Shown: positions 14,801 through 29,800 of the stretch, piece by piece
Position numbering within the stretch: position 1 is the first letter of the stretch
Layout of the letters: every line of letters starts with the position of its first letter
Source: Cyclina sinensis
Taxonomy: Eukaryota; Mollusca; Bivalvia; Venerida; Veneridae
Reading direction: 5' to 3'
NCBI GenBank assembly: GCA_012932295.1
Contig: JAAONU010000001.1
Coordinates: forward strand, 57,323,693-57,387,692
Length of the DNA stretch: 64,000 nt
Program-made: the position numbers and the translations under genes
Notes under the pieces: model-generated
The model's database searches: none
What the model was told of the DNA's origin: nothing
The model's input: only the letters and a program-made list of their open reading frames with translations

Positions 14801-17800
14801 GTAAACATTTGTCTGAAGTTTCATCAAAATTCTTCAAAGGGTTGAAGAGTTACAGAGCGGACAGGATTTTCAATGTTAATGTCACTGTGACCTTGACCTT
14901 GGAGCCAGCCATGCGGAACATGCGTTCTGCACGTCATCTTGATGTGGTAAACATTTGTCTGAAGTTTCATCAAAATTCTTCAAAGGGTTGAAGAGTTACA
15001 GAGCGGACACAATTTCGTTTGACGCCCATCCGCCCATCCGCCCATCCGCCCGCCATACCCCAATCTAATAACCAGGATTTTCAAAATTGAAAACCTGGTT
15101 AAAAATGAGAGTTTCTTTTTCCAGTTACAACTTATCACAAAACCTTGACATGCATTATCTAATGTATGCTTAAATAAATCTGCAGTAAATAACTAGATTG
15201 TGTGTGCATTTATATGAATAAATGAGTGTAGTTTTAATACAAACAAACCACTTCAAATGGCAAGTGTTTAAGAATAACTTAAAGCTGTTATCTTTGTCAC
15301 CAATTCACCCTTTATTTTAGCATTGGGTTTCCAAGCATTTGATGTTACATTACTATGCATCTGAACTGAATACCATGGTTGATTTGTCACACAGCAGTAT
15401 TGTTTACTTTATGATTTACATGTCCTTCAAGTGAAATAAAATCCAGAGTGTCAGCAAAGAATGAGCAAATTTTAGATGAAAATTAAGAATGTGGTAAAAA
15501 AGAAGATTTTGTATCCACTCCACACCACAAACTTCTACACTGAAAGAAACACATCTTGTAACTACATGTATTTTTCAATAACACATTTGTGTTTTCTATA
15601 TTCAAAGAATATTCCTGAATTAACATATCTAGTCAACAGGTATCATACTCAAGTTTTGCAATTTTGAGAAGAGAGAACTAATTCTTGACAGTTCAATTCT
15701 CAAACAGACTAAAACAGAGAGAAAGTGTACCGAATCATTTCAAGATCTTCATGTTATGTTCTAAACTGATCACCTACTCTCACTTATACCACTTTTTGCA
15801 GAATCATAATGCTCAACTGATTTTGACCAGTCTATTGATTATATACTGAGAAATGTTTCTAACAAAGCAGATGATGAACTACCTGATTAAAACTTGTGTA
15901 TTAAAATAAAGAAACAAAGCTCAAAACCAGGAAAAAAAATCAGATTCAAGTGCAAACTTTAACAAGCTCCTAGGCAAACTAAATTTACCCTTGATGTCTG
16001 CTATGTATTATCTTATGTATTCCTCTATCATGAGTTGGCCTTTTATAAGAGAAAAATAAAATCTGCAGTGGAGCTAATGTATTCTGTCAGACATAAAATA
16101 GCATTCCTCACTTTGCATCTTCTGATAATTCTATCAGACATTAAACATATAAACTTTTATATGGGTACTATGTAAAAACAAGTAAATTGCTAATGACATA
16201 TATTTTTTTCAAAGTTGAGTTCACAGAAGTGAAACTTACACATGTATGTAAGATGCATAGTCTAAATACAGATTGTAACTAACACAGAATGAGATAAATA
16301 TTTCCTCTCCCTGTATTACAGTTTGTATACATTTACATTAAACATGGTTATATAAACATAAATCTTATATGCATGCAAGTGTGTTAGGCTTTAAACAAAA
16401 GCACTGTCTTCTCTATAAGGCTAAAATACACTGTTGGTAGTTTAAATATTTTTCCAAAAATGTTTCATTTGTTCTTCTGTTTAATGATATATTCTCTACA
16501 GGAAAGGTAAGGCCTTCAAAACTGTTTTACAATAGTCAGTGTGTTCAGTCCTGTGACATGAAATGTCAACATGATTGGCAGTCAGTCTTCAGGAAAACAG
16601 TTCTTATTTAAAACCATTGTATCTTGATTAATAGAATTAAATTGTAACCATAGTGCAAAGAAATCCAATAAGAGACCTTCTAATTAAAGTTTTTGTTTCT
16701 TTGCACAGAGAGCAACTGAACAATCATTAAAAAGCTTGTGTTTACAACCTTGTGCAAATTTACTGCTTTCATCACTTCTATGAATCACTGAATTTTTTCA
16801 GTTAAAGCAAATGGTTCATAGACTCTGGCTTAATCAATTTTTTAACACAAATTTAAATGTCAGAAATTGGCATCTTACCCAGCTTTCCGTTTGATTTTAC
16901 TGGCATGTGGCGATGGAGCCTCATTTTCATTATCCTTCTCTTCCTCCTCACTCGTTGTACTGGCTGGAATTATAGCGGCTCGCTGGTATGATACCGACTG
17001 TGCTTTCTGGGCAGGTATAGGTGCTGTAGTATAAACAGAATGATCAAGTATTAATGTCTTTCTATAAATATTATCTTAATGATTATCACACTGTGAGATA
17101 GAATGTTGAATGGTAGTGCCTCAGCCAATATTATGTCCTTAAAGTAAATATCACATCATATCCAATGTCTCAAGACTGTAACTGTATAACATTTCTGTAC
17201 TTCGACTTCATCAAAATGACAGGCAATGGTCGTTCAAGTTTCATCATCTTTATATCTAGTGTTCGCATGATTCATCAAGCTCTACACTGGAAACTATAAT
17301 TACAGATTTGAAATAAATTCCAGGTTTAATGAGTACGAAGATTACTAAACATAACAATTCACAAATGAAAACCTTTTGTCAGCACAAGTAATCCTCCTCT
17401 TTTTAAACAATTCTGAATCAGCCCTGTGTGAGATGCTTCTGAAAACTTTCTAATTATAATACAGAAAATGGCAGGATTTACCTTGTCCACCAACATTCTC
17501 ATGCAGCGTGGAGAAGTCCAGAGGGGGCACAAAAGGTTTAGCACTTGTCAATGGGGACTTGTCTGGGGAAGCTGTCCCTTTGTTGGAAGTTTCATGTCTT
17601 ATATCCAGGAAAGCTATACGAGGGTTTACATCACCTCCAGTTCTATGTTCCCTGGGCTCGTGCTGTTCATTCACACCATTCTGCTCTGCCATTCTGTTGG
17701 CAGTTACTTCAGGAGTTTCTTGTTGGTCCATATTCTCCTCATCTGTGTCCATGGAATTCCTTCGTAGCCGTCGACTAGGTGAACGTCGATTTTGTGGACC

Positions 17801-20800
17801 TGCAGGCCTCTTGAACTATAAAAGAAGCATCAAAATACATACATAATTCAAATGCAGTAACTCTAGAGCACCAAAAGGGATTGACTGGTTATGAAACTTG
17901 GCTGAGATATTGTCCCTAAAACCATTATCAGCAAGTCTGGTTAAAATCGGATGAAAAGTCTGTTACTTAGACAGCAGACAGCCTCTGGACACTGCCCAAC
18001 AGGACATATGCCCACCTGTCTGCATGCCAGCCATGGGTGTTTCCATACCATGTCTTAGTCTTTCAACAGGTATATAAAAGGCTGGTATACAGTCACTGAT
18101 ACTGTTCATTAACCTGCTGCACACAATTCTGATCTTTGAGCAAAGTAGTAAGATGATGACTCTGGTCAGAAACAGTGTGTTGATGATATTATTTCAACAC
18201 CATTCCTTGAAAAACTCAGCCTAACACAGAAAAAAGAAACAAACAACTTATCTATCACAAAATATAACATACATTTTGTAGAGGATCTGATGTTCTCTCT
18301 ACTTCCCCGAATCCATCCTGGCCTGCAACAAGATCTTCATCATGTTCATCATGGCTTATCACTTCATCTCTACTCTCACTATTTTTCATCTGTAACAAAC
18401 ACATGACTTCATCAACATGTTTTCCATATCAAAATGTCCACTACTTAAATCTTTATGTAAAAAAAAATGCAAGACATGAAAGACACAATACAAAAAGCAC
18501 TGTTAAAATACATGTATACTGTGTCAAAATACTTGCTGCAGCAAACAATTGTCCTTGTCAAGTTACTTATACTTGTACTTATACTTATAATACATTGATT
18601 ACCACCACATCAGTTGCAAGTGCATGTATACAGATACTATTGAGAATATCCAATACTCAGAACTTTCTTCCCTTTCTTAGACATTTTATCTTAACAGCAA
18701 TTTACATCATAAAATTGTTACAGAACAATAAAGTGAAATTTCATATAACCCAATGATCACATAAGTATACTGTATTTTATTTTTGCCTCACAACATCTCA
18801 CAATCAGCAGACTTTACACTCTTTTAATATATCCTTCCAATTTTATAACAGCTCAATATCTTAGCCTTATACACATAAATACAAATTCATCAAATATACT
18901 TCCCTTTAAATAGCAAGGCTAACTATGTAATACCAGCATTTAATCACGTTCTAGACAATATCCAAGCATTATGTAATCATCACGTGACTGAATGTAAAAT
19001 CATGAGAATTCCCAACAGTGACAAAAGCACTATTCTATCTACAACCAAGTATCTATTTTCAGTGAAACTGCCTCATCACTACCGAAACATTCATTTTTCT
19101 TTAGCGTCTATGCCTATGTATTTTGCAGTCCTAATATGGAAAGCTGCTACTGCATTTGTACATTAAATGCTGAATAAAATCAATTATGAATCACTTTCAA
19201 ACAGACATAACAATATTAATGTACTGTTGTGTTGTAATGTCACGTACTTGTTTACCTCAAGGTCGAAACCATTGTGATGTAAAACAATTACAATGCAGCA
19301 TCATAAATTACTAAATGCTCAATTGTATCATTCAATATCATTTTTTCCAAAACAATATTAGTTCCTATTACAGGATGAACTTCACCTTTTAGGTAATTTT
19401 CTGGTGAAATCAAGTTATAACTGTTATCATGAATATTTTCATCTTAAAGCAGTAAATGTACATGTATCATACACATGTATATTTCTCCACTGAATCAAAT
19501 TTTCAAATTTCAATTATTTACTAGCTAGGAGAGGAAAATACTGGAACAAGTGACATATCATTTACTAGTATTGCATATTAAGTTTGAAAAAAACTCTTTT
19601 TTTTGTGAAAGATGTTTTTAATTACATAATTCAAGGCTTCAATATAATAAATTTTAGGCCCATCAGAGAAAGTAACCGCTTGGTATTATGACCAGTAAAC
19701 TTTATGGCCAATGCTCTGGTATGTTTCAGAATTTGGGTTGTTCTAAAACATGCTGGAAATAACAACTTTTTATATGTAACTGAAGATAAGATAAGACCTG
19801 ATTAGTTAAAATAAGATGACCAAGCGTGCTGGCTAATGAGTAGTTCTGACTTCCATAACTTTATATGTCGCTTTTATGATTTTTGACGTTGCGTGACATT
19901 AAAGTTATGGGTCAACCCCATTTGCAAAGGTTACCAGAAATATGACAGTTTATGAACAGTAAATAAATAACTATTGTATTTAAATCACCCTTATTAATCA
20001 AATTTGGGTCAAATAAATTACACCATTTGATAAACAAACAAATTTTGTATCTATTCATTGTTCTCTCTGGAAATAAAACCACGTGAAGGTACCTGAACGT
20101 AAAGTCTCGCAAGAAACACAATAGGACAGCAATGGCGGCAAATTTCACAAAACTTAACCGAGCTGATAAACTTTGAGGTATTATTCCATCGATCAAACCT
20201 TTTTTATTTACAAACATAGACCGAAGTATGCAAAATAGATTGAATTTCCCGTATTTGTAGAGATTTTGTCCAGAAAACGCAAATTTATTAAATTACAGCG
20301 TGACATAAATATGTCACAGTTCTGGTTGACTTTCGATTCGGGATTGGCTTCAGCGAACAGGTCTAGCAATACTATATAAAACCTGTTCACTGAAGTCTCT
20401 TTAGCTAGCTGATGAGCTGATTCTAGAACTGTATGTTCTCCTCTTACATTTGTTATATGAAATATTATGCCTATTTAAATGCAGAAGCTCTTTAATATAA
20501 ATTGTTTGAAACAAGAAATTCAAATAAGTTAAAATAATCACTCTGTATCCAGATTTATTGTAATTAATCACAGTCCAAGTTTGATTAGAAGGCTCAAACA
20601 TATTCAAGTACCTGTCAATGTAAAACACAGGACACATGGAAGTCAACACATGGAAGTCTATATGCCTTAGAGAAAAAACAGAAATGTATAGGTTAACTAT
20701 AACATGGCTTCTGTTTTTCACCAACTATCAAATCATACCATACCTGGGTTATAATAATGCCTTTGTTTTCAAACATTTCAAATGCCTTGGATTTCGGTCT

Positions 20801-23800
20801 CTGTTTCACTGGTTTTGTTAAATCCTCTTTGGTCTGGTTGCTGGACACTTCAAACATTTTCATACGATCTTTTACACCGGTATTGGTTGGAGTACTGAAA
20901 CATAAGAAGTGTCAATCTTTACATCATTGCATTTTTTCCAAGACAAGATGTATAAAGAATTATTCCAAGTCTTTTATCATTGTCAAACACCTTTTAGACA
21001 TTAAAAAATGATATGAAAAAATCTTGACTTTCATAAGATTATAATATTTAACTTTCATTTTATTTACAGCTTCTTCCATGAACTGCTATATAAAATGAAG
21101 CTATATGAAACTGGGTAATAACAAAATTAGGTCACAAGCAACTTTTAAAACACCTCTATAAAATCATAAAAAAGTATTTTGAGATTAGGGTAAGTATATA
21201 TCACTCAGAAAATGTTGGGAACTCACCTACTGAGATCATTTTGGTTATTATTTTGGACTTCTTTCAAATCTGAGCCTGAAAAAAATACAGAATTTAATGT
21301 CAACTGATTTTACTTTGTATTTCTGCACATTTAAACTCCCCTATCAAAATCACATTCATAGAAATAAATGTCACATGTAAACTCCCCTATCAAAAAATTG
21401 ACATTCACAGAAACAAAATGTCAAATGTAAGCTACCCTATCAAAATCACATTCATAGAAACAAATGTCACATGTAAACTCCCCTATCAAAATCACATTCA
21501 TAGAAACAAATATCACATGTAAACTCCACTATCAAAAAATAGACATTCACAGAAACAAAATGTCAAATGTAAACTACCCTATCAAAGTAACATTTATAGA
21601 AACAAATTAATGTAAAATGTAAACTCCCCTATCAAAATCACATTCTAAGAAACAAATATCACATGTACATTCCCCTATCAAAATCACATTCACAGAAAAA
21701 AATGTCATATCTTAACTCTCCTACCAAAATCACATTGAATTTCACAGAAACAAATGTCGCAAGTAAACTCCCATATCAAAATCACATTAACAGAAATAAA
21801 TGTCACATGTAAACTCCCTTCAAATATCACATGTAAACTCCCCTACCAAAATCACATTGAATCTCATAGAAACAAATGTCACATGTAAACTCCCTTTAAA
21901 TGTCACATGTAAACACCCCTACCAAAATCAAATTCACAGAAACAAATATCAAAATACAGTATGTGAGATTTATATCAGTTTTATAAGATTCAGCCATCAA
22001 AGCTGAAACACATTTGGTTCAAGAGGAAATAAGAAAAAAAAAAATCCAAAGTATTACCACAGACTTTGACTATCACAACATTTTACTTAGTTTCTGTTTC
22101 AATCAGTCAAATTTTTCAGTTTCTTAAGTTTACTTCCGACCCATTGATTGTATACTTACAGATGTCTAAGGAGAACAATAGCTGTCAGTGGAGACAGCAC
22201 ACTCAACTATTTAAGTACTGGATAGTTAAGAAAGGGGTAACTATTAAAAAATCAATTTAATTCAAGATCTACAGATATAAGTCCAAGGGGCATAACTCTG
22301 TCCAAAATTGCTTGATCATACCCAAAACAGAACTTGACCTAGATATTCTTATGATTAATCTGTATACTAAATTTCATTTCGGTATGTGCAATCTCTGCGA
22401 AGAAAATGAACGGAAACTGTTGGTGGACATACAGACAGAGGGACCGACAGACAGCAGCAAAGCAATATGCCCTCCCTTTTTCAAAGGGGGGGCATAAAAA
22501 AGAAGTAATAGGAAAAAAAATTTACTGCACAAAAACTTTAATCAGAAATCTGGAGGCCAGGGTAAGTAGAACAGCTCTCCATGTACTTTGTATAGTCGAG
22601 CTAAAAATTAATAGAACAAATTCTGAAAAGGTTCAAATAATATCTTTTATTGACAGGACTATAATTATACAGACAGACTAGATATAAAATACCTTTTACA
22701 AAAAATAGCTGTCAAAAAATAGCCATTTATATTAACACTGTTGACAGCTGTTGATTTAAATGGCCTCTGGTATATGACAGAATTGTAAATCTGGGTTGCT
22801 CACAAGAAGTTTGACTAGACAGTATCTTACCTGGCTCAGCTGGGTCCTCTCTAATTGTTGTATCAATACTGGCATTTAAAAGGGATGACTCATCACCAAA
22901 TAAATGTCCTATCACAGTTGCTTTGATGGCTTTATCCACAAACCTGGAAAAATGAACATGTTTTTATTTATACAAAAAGAAATCATGAAAACTACTGTAC
23001 TGTAAAATTTAGAAACATGCAGAACAAGATAACAGCAACTTTATAAATCATGTTTACTTCTCATATCACTTTTGTGACCAGATTGATAGATGTGACCAAG
23101 CAATTAAACCAATTAACTTTCCCACCTCTAAATAATAGGATGTCATTGATTACTAACATTTCCTTTGAATGGTGAGTATTATAATGTGCATGACTTATCA
23201 TTCAGTCACTAGCTAATCAGTGGTCAAATGCACTGGAATGATCAGGAAGTTGAGTTCAATCCCCCTCTACTCCACTCACATTACTTATTGCGTTTCAGAT
23301 GATATTACACCAAACATTGCTATGCTCTGACCGTAAAAAGAACCAGGGGTGTATCTGGAATGGCATGCTTTTTGTATCTTGCACTATTCCCAATAATCTG
23401 AAATAACTAAATTCTGCACTGGGTGTTGGTCATATGGGCAATAGGTACTGATGATAAATAAACTCAGAGACCCTACGACAAGTGTAAACTATGATACAGA
23501 GTAGCTTTAGCTAGGTCATGGTTGGATGCCTGTATGTATTACATCTGAGCACCCTTTACTCTTAAACTCATTACAAAAACAGGTAAGTAGATATCCCAAA
23601 AGTACCGTATAAAATTTTCATTAACTATATATTCAGATATTTCCTAAGACTTGAAAAAGAAATTACTCTGTAACTATACCTTAAAATACGATATCCCTCA
23701 TAATTTCAGATATGACAATATAACACTATTAATACTTCACTCTGAAACACATTTGTTCAGGCATAATACCTTAGTTGACTACTGAACCAGAATTCAGACA

Positions 23801-26800
23801 CTGTGAAAGTCAGAAATATTAGTTTTCATCCTTTAAATAATTAAAAGACATTGTCAACCTAGATGTCTAGACAGCCACAATGAGTTTAGTAGGTTAGACT
23901 TACTATTGACTGTACTTAGTGAATTTATATTTCAAATAAATGACAGTTTAATCATTCTGCATCTTCTTTTAACCCTTTACTCCATAGATACGTGTTTTAA
24001 CGCATATGCGACCAGTGCAGATTCAGATCAGCCTGCACATCCGTGCAGTCTGATCAGGATCTCCACTGTTCGCTTATATATCCATAAAAGTATTTCTGAC
24101 TGAAAAGCGAACAGTGGAGATCCTGATCAGACTGCACGGATGTGCAGGCTGATCTGGATCTGCACTGGTCGCATATGAGATTTAACACTTAACCATGTGG
24201 GAAAGGGTTAATAAAGGAGAGATTTTAACTAATGATGCACTCAAAAAAAATGTCAGTCATCATTACATTCTACTGACTTCAAATGAATTTTTTTCGTAAA
24301 TTAAAAGACCTGTCTCTTTTTTGGTCCTGAAGATTAACACGAGCTGTCAAAATGATACTGATGTCCCCCTTTTGCACATCAGAAAACCCTGTGAGCTTGA
24401 CTTTTAACTATGTGGGCCCAAAAAAGACAGGGTTCATTTACTCATGCCCAAAAGCTTGTAAAATTGAAGGTCCTGCATGCAGCTGCTCTTGAGTAATTAA
24501 TCAGAAACTATTTTCAAAGTGTGGGCCTCTGTCGATCTTCCACCCTGTTGGCCCAAAAACGGAAGGGTTCATCTACTTATCATGCTTTATAGTTTGAAAG
24601 ACCTGGGTGCAATCTTTTATAATTTATGGACTGGCAACCTTTTCAAAGTGAAAACTCCTGTGAGCTTGACCTTTGACTCTGTGAGCCCTAAAATGATGAC
24701 GAGTTCATCTACTCATTATGCCAAACCATCTTGTACAGAGTGAAGGTCCTGGGAGCAGTTGTTCTCGAGCTATTGATCAGAAACTGTTTTCAAAGTGTAG
24801 GCCCCATGAGTTCAAACTTTGGTCCTGAGGGCAAAAATCTTTAAAGATCCATCTACTCATCATGCAAAACCATCCTGTAAAGTTTGAAGGTCCTGGGAGT
24901 GGTTGTTCTCGAGTCATTGATTGGAAACCATTTTCAAAGTGAATGCCTCTGTGAGTTTGATGCCAAAAGAAAAACAGAGTTTTCCCCTCATATTCTCAAC
25001 CATCCTGTAAGTTTGAAGGTCCTGGGAGCAGTTGTTCTTGAGTTATAGATCATAAACCATTTTCAAAGTGTGGACCCTTGTGAGCCTAACCTTTGACCCT
25101 GTTGGTCCAAAAACAATAGGGTTCATCTACCTTAAACATGCCAAACCTATCTACCAAATCTCAAGTCTCTGTGCCCATGTGTTCTCAAGTTACAGAAACA
25201 AAAGTTTTAATGGTCTACTGGCTAACAGACCGACCACACTGTACACCCTCCTTTTCAAAGTGGGAGCATAATGTACAGAGTTACATTCCTTGCTTTGCAA
25301 ACACTGTGCAAACTGCATCACCCAAGAATCAAATTTCAGTGGGATGTAAAATGCATTATGAATAATACGAGTGGTTAGAAAAGTGAATATAAATGCATTC
25401 CTTTATATCATTTGAATGTGCCATTGTTCTGATGCAAAAAAAGTAAACCATGCATGCTATAAGCATCCAAACTCATATAAAGCATGAATAATACATAGGA
25501 ACAATTATATTTAAATTATATTTTTTATTATTAATATTTAATTTTTTTTATTTGTTTATTTTTTAAAAATACATCATTTTTGTATCAAAAACTTGAACTG
25601 ATTATTTTTTATTTTCTTAGTATTTAAGAAATACTTTCTTATTCAAAAGTGTGTGGTTTTTTTTGTTTTTTTTTTTAAAATCAAAACATCTTACCATTGC
25701 CACATATCCATTATCCTCACTGAAACTACTTCTGTGACATTACCAACTGATTAAATGTTTTTATCTGATCAATAAATCACTTGAACAGATCAACAAACTA
25801 CTTTACACTTTAACGTCAAAGAAGTTTATGGTCAGTCACTTAATCTGAATTATCTCCTTCACAATTTATTGTTTAACAATTAAGTTCTCTTATTTTTTAC
25901 AAGCTGCATAAACACAATAGTTTAACTTGCTAAAATTGACAACACTGATGTAATTCCAAAGGTTATTTCACATCATTATAAATAGTTTACAAAAGGGTGC
26001 AGCACACCTCATAAATAATGTATGCATAAATAAATGGTTTCAGAAAATTCTAAAAATAGCTAGAGATAGGTGAAAGTTCAGGCATAAAAGTACATGACTT
26101 TATACCACCCTGACAGACTTTATTCCACCCTGACAGAATGAGAACCATACAGATTGTACCTTTAAAGCCTAAAACTGAACCAAATGAGAATGTTATGTAG
26201 ATAATTTTTAACAGACATTTACAGCACCTGCAGTCACATAATTAGGAAATTATAACTTATAGAAACATACTTTAGAGAATTCCAATTCTTCAAAAATCAT
26301 AAACTTTAAAGATAAATACATATTATAACTAAATGAGTCATTACCTGATGTCAAGGTTTCAGTCAAAAATTCTAAAACTAAATGTTTAAGTCTTCATATA
26401 TCTATCATAATTATAGGTATTGTTGTTCAATTTCAGGATAGTGACATATATTGCAATTCAAAATTTTCTTAGTGTCTAGATACCTGGCAGAAAGATTAAT
26501 GAACATTTTTTTCCTTACATTATCAATTATTTTTCGTTTTTACAAAATGTGCCAATAAATACTTGCAGTATTTAATTATGCCCTTTAAACAAAACAAAAA
26601 AAATGTAGTTTCACTTTCATTACAAACAAATTGGATATTTGCCAAGGTCTTACCTGTTGTTGTACCTAAAACTTCTGACCTTTCATTCTGGAATTTTATC
26701 CCAAAATACTTCAGTGTTTGTTTGCATATGAGTCCTATTTATTGAATATAATTGATATCGTATGCCAAAAGTACACATTTTGGAAAGTTAAATTCTACTG

Positions 26801-29800
26801 TAAACAAAAGGACCATGAGGGGAAATCTGTACCTAAGGCGTAAATGTCTGTCTCAGAAAGTCTGGACTAATAAAAAAATGACCATAAACCAACAAGATTC
26901 ATTAGTGAGGCTGACAGAGATTTGTTTCAATCTATGCTGGATGTAAAGCAAAACGAAAAAGGTGTCTTACTCTGACGTTCGGGCTGATGGCACTGGTGAC
27001 TCAACAAGACTGAATCCACTGTCACTGTAACAGAAATCAACGTTAAAATATAAGCCTTCGTTTAGTCAATAATTAAGCCCTTTCTTTACTGCTTGCATAG
27101 TGAATTCTGGCTCCATTAAGTCAGAAATTTCCTTTGCACTGGAATGAAACACCAAAAACTAAAAACAACATCAACTATGAAAGGAAATGTTTGCCATAGG
27201 ATTTATATAAAAATGAACTTGCCAAAATTACTGGACTTTTATACAGATAGATAATTCAACCTGACAGGACATAATGATTTTGTAATAATTCTAGCAACAA
27301 AACAGTGTTAAACCAGTTAATTTAGGATACAGAATTCAACAAATTCACTGTGATATACATGAATGTATTACCTGTCTAAGTGGAAGGGAGACAATCTACC
27401 AGTCATTTCATCATCACTGAAGTTGGGGCTGCTGTAGGAGTGAGAGTAACGTCCCTTGGAGGAAATGGAACTCTCACTATGGTCTGGTTCCTCAATCTCA
27501 GGTACATGGAAACCATCATGATTCTTAAACTTGCTCTGGAAAATAAAACCCAAGGTCAATAAACTCTAAATCATGAGAGATGGTACATGTCACTGGATGG
27601 TCTGCAAAATCTATTTTTAAACATCAAATATCTTCAAGTGCTGTAACACCACATTCATAACTATGACAAAATATCAGTAAACAAACATCACTTAGTACCA
27701 CTGTTCTAAGCTAGGCAACATATCAGATTCTGGTTTTAAACTTTAAATGTCAGGTAGGTTCAAATGTATCTGAAATTGTATGAATAGAAATTTTATCTGC
27801 ACTTTCACTGACAACTGCAAAGCAAAAAATTTCAATGTGTTGTCACATTTTTTTACATTTTTCCCAAGGAAGCAGGTTCAATGAACTTTTAAGCTTACAT
27901 TTAAGTGCACTGTGCACATAAAACATATCTGGCTGGCACAAGTGCAGATATCACTGGCATGCTGAATATTCAAACAGGTGCTTTGCTTTGATTACATAAC
28001 ACTCCACTCTTGAGGGAAATTCTTAGTTTTAGTATTAAACTGTTTCTATTAAAACAAAACAATGATTTTTCTGATTTTCTTTCTTTAGTTCTAACATTTT
28101 CTAGAATTTTTATGTAACATTTTGCTTTTACTCTTGAACCTGGTGAGAACATTCCTAGGTTTCTGCACACCATTATTGGACTGGTAAGAAGCCTAGTTAT
28201 TCACATGAGGGTCTACCAATAAATATCTGTCCAGATGCTTTCTGAAACAGTGTATCTGTCCTCTCATTCTTTTCAAGCTTGCTTGCTACAAACTGTTACA
28301 GATGGGGGGTGAAATGATTATTTAGCATTCAAGTGCTTTTTTAAGGCAAATTTGCTATCTTTTTACTTCATTCAGTTGTTAGTTATAACCAAGGAGTTAT
28401 TATACCATTTCAAAGTCAAATGGATTTAAGACATTTCTTACTCTAAAAGTCAAGTGACATTTAACTTTATCCTGATATGCCCTAACACTTGTTTCTGGAG
28501 GAAAAGAGGAAAACTTAATCTCTTTGTTTTAAGCAGAAAAGAGTAAACCTTTTATTCTATGTATTCCTTTCCCTAAAAATTCCTGTGCCTAAAATGTCTG
28601 CTCTAAAAAAACTGAATTTGACTGGTTCAGTCTGGAAATGTACCTTATTTGCAATATTCAAGAAATGACCTTTTTTGAGAATATTTTACAACCGTAGCAA
28701 TGAATATGGTAATTAAAACTAGCATAACTGGATAAAACAACTGAAAAAGAATGATATAAAAGACAAACACTTGGTATATCAGTATATAACTTGCATCTTC
28801 TCTCATTTGTTCACTTCTATAATGGTCTCTTTGTCTTTGTAGAGTTTTCAGAGTAAAAAGCTCATGTTTTCTCAATTTTTATGATCCAATGTCATTGTGA
28901 CCACATATGAATAAATTTTAAGCTCTGCAATGAGTCAATGTTCAATGGCTGATATCCTTTTTTAATGACCCTAGTTTATTCATAGTTAGCAAATGCCAGA
29001 TTTTCAGCTAACAGCAAGCTACATGGATATATATATAACAACAAAGCAGTTAAAATGTAAGCAGCTTGTTTTCTATTTACTATGGTTAACACAACACCAT
29101 TACATTGTTAGCCGGGTAAAATGTTACAAAATATGTTAATGCAACCTGTTAGATGATGAATGCAGAGAAAGTGATATAAACAACAAAAGTTTCACAGCTG
29201 AAATGAGGCTGGATTTTCTGACTGGAAAGATTTCCAGGAGCAAGCATTCTACAACAGAGGTATACAGCAAGATAGGAGCAAGTTAGCAGGGAAGCTATGG
29301 CACAGGCACTTTTATACTGTAACAACTCAAGTGATTATGCTATAAAGTACATAGAATTCACTAATTTGTTTGTGTCAGTACCACAGTCTGGTGTGTTTCA
29401 AACTCTGCAAGTGCTCAAACTATGCAAATTTGTTTATTCATATTTATGCAGTAAATTAATGCAAAATTAAAGAAAAAGAGAAAAATTAATGTGCATGATT
29501 GTTTTTGATGACTTCGAATGATCTTTCTTTAAACCTTTTAAGTGATGTCAAAAAAATCTTAGAGACGTCACATTTAGACCTTAAACAATTTCAGATAAAT
29601 GCAGAACCTTAGGGGCAGCAGCCATTAAATGAGAATATGAACCAAATTATGCAGAAAGTGCAAATGCAGACTTCAGCTGAAACCAAAAGACACCTTACCA
29701 TTAGAAAAGGGTAAACAAAGGGAGCTAAGCCACTCAGCAGCTCTTACCTTCCGTGGCAAGGGTGTGGGTTTCAAGTTTACTATCACAGGCTCCTCGGGTG

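Larger units (their letters stand above)
21276..22830 (-). other. Intron 9
   Basis: Contains a 46-50-base minisatellite (21325-21950) that starts almost at the exon 10 acceptor, and a dispersed repeat (22265-22500). No further features. Confidence 0.6.
22944..26970 (-). other. Intron 8
   Basis: A 4 kb intron. It holds a possible tRNA-derived SINE remnant (23200-23500), the TTAA hairpin element (23969-24211) and a degenerate array (24300-25275). 25400-26960 is very AT-rich, with nothing recognised. Confidence 0.6.

Noticed and set aside
14663..14991. Two identical 60-residue ORFs starting MSEVSSKFFKGLK
   Set aside because: They are translations of consecutive 146-bp repeat units, have no splice or domain support, and their identity follows from the tandem repeat.
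20133..20180. Plus-strand ATGGCGGCA start in intron 11
   Set aside because: It opens only 14 codons before a stop, with no downstream exon seen.
21325..21950. Regular repeats suggesting a CRISPR array
   Set aside because: There are no unique spacers; the whole 46-50-base unit repeats, and the host is a eukaryote. It is a minisatellite.
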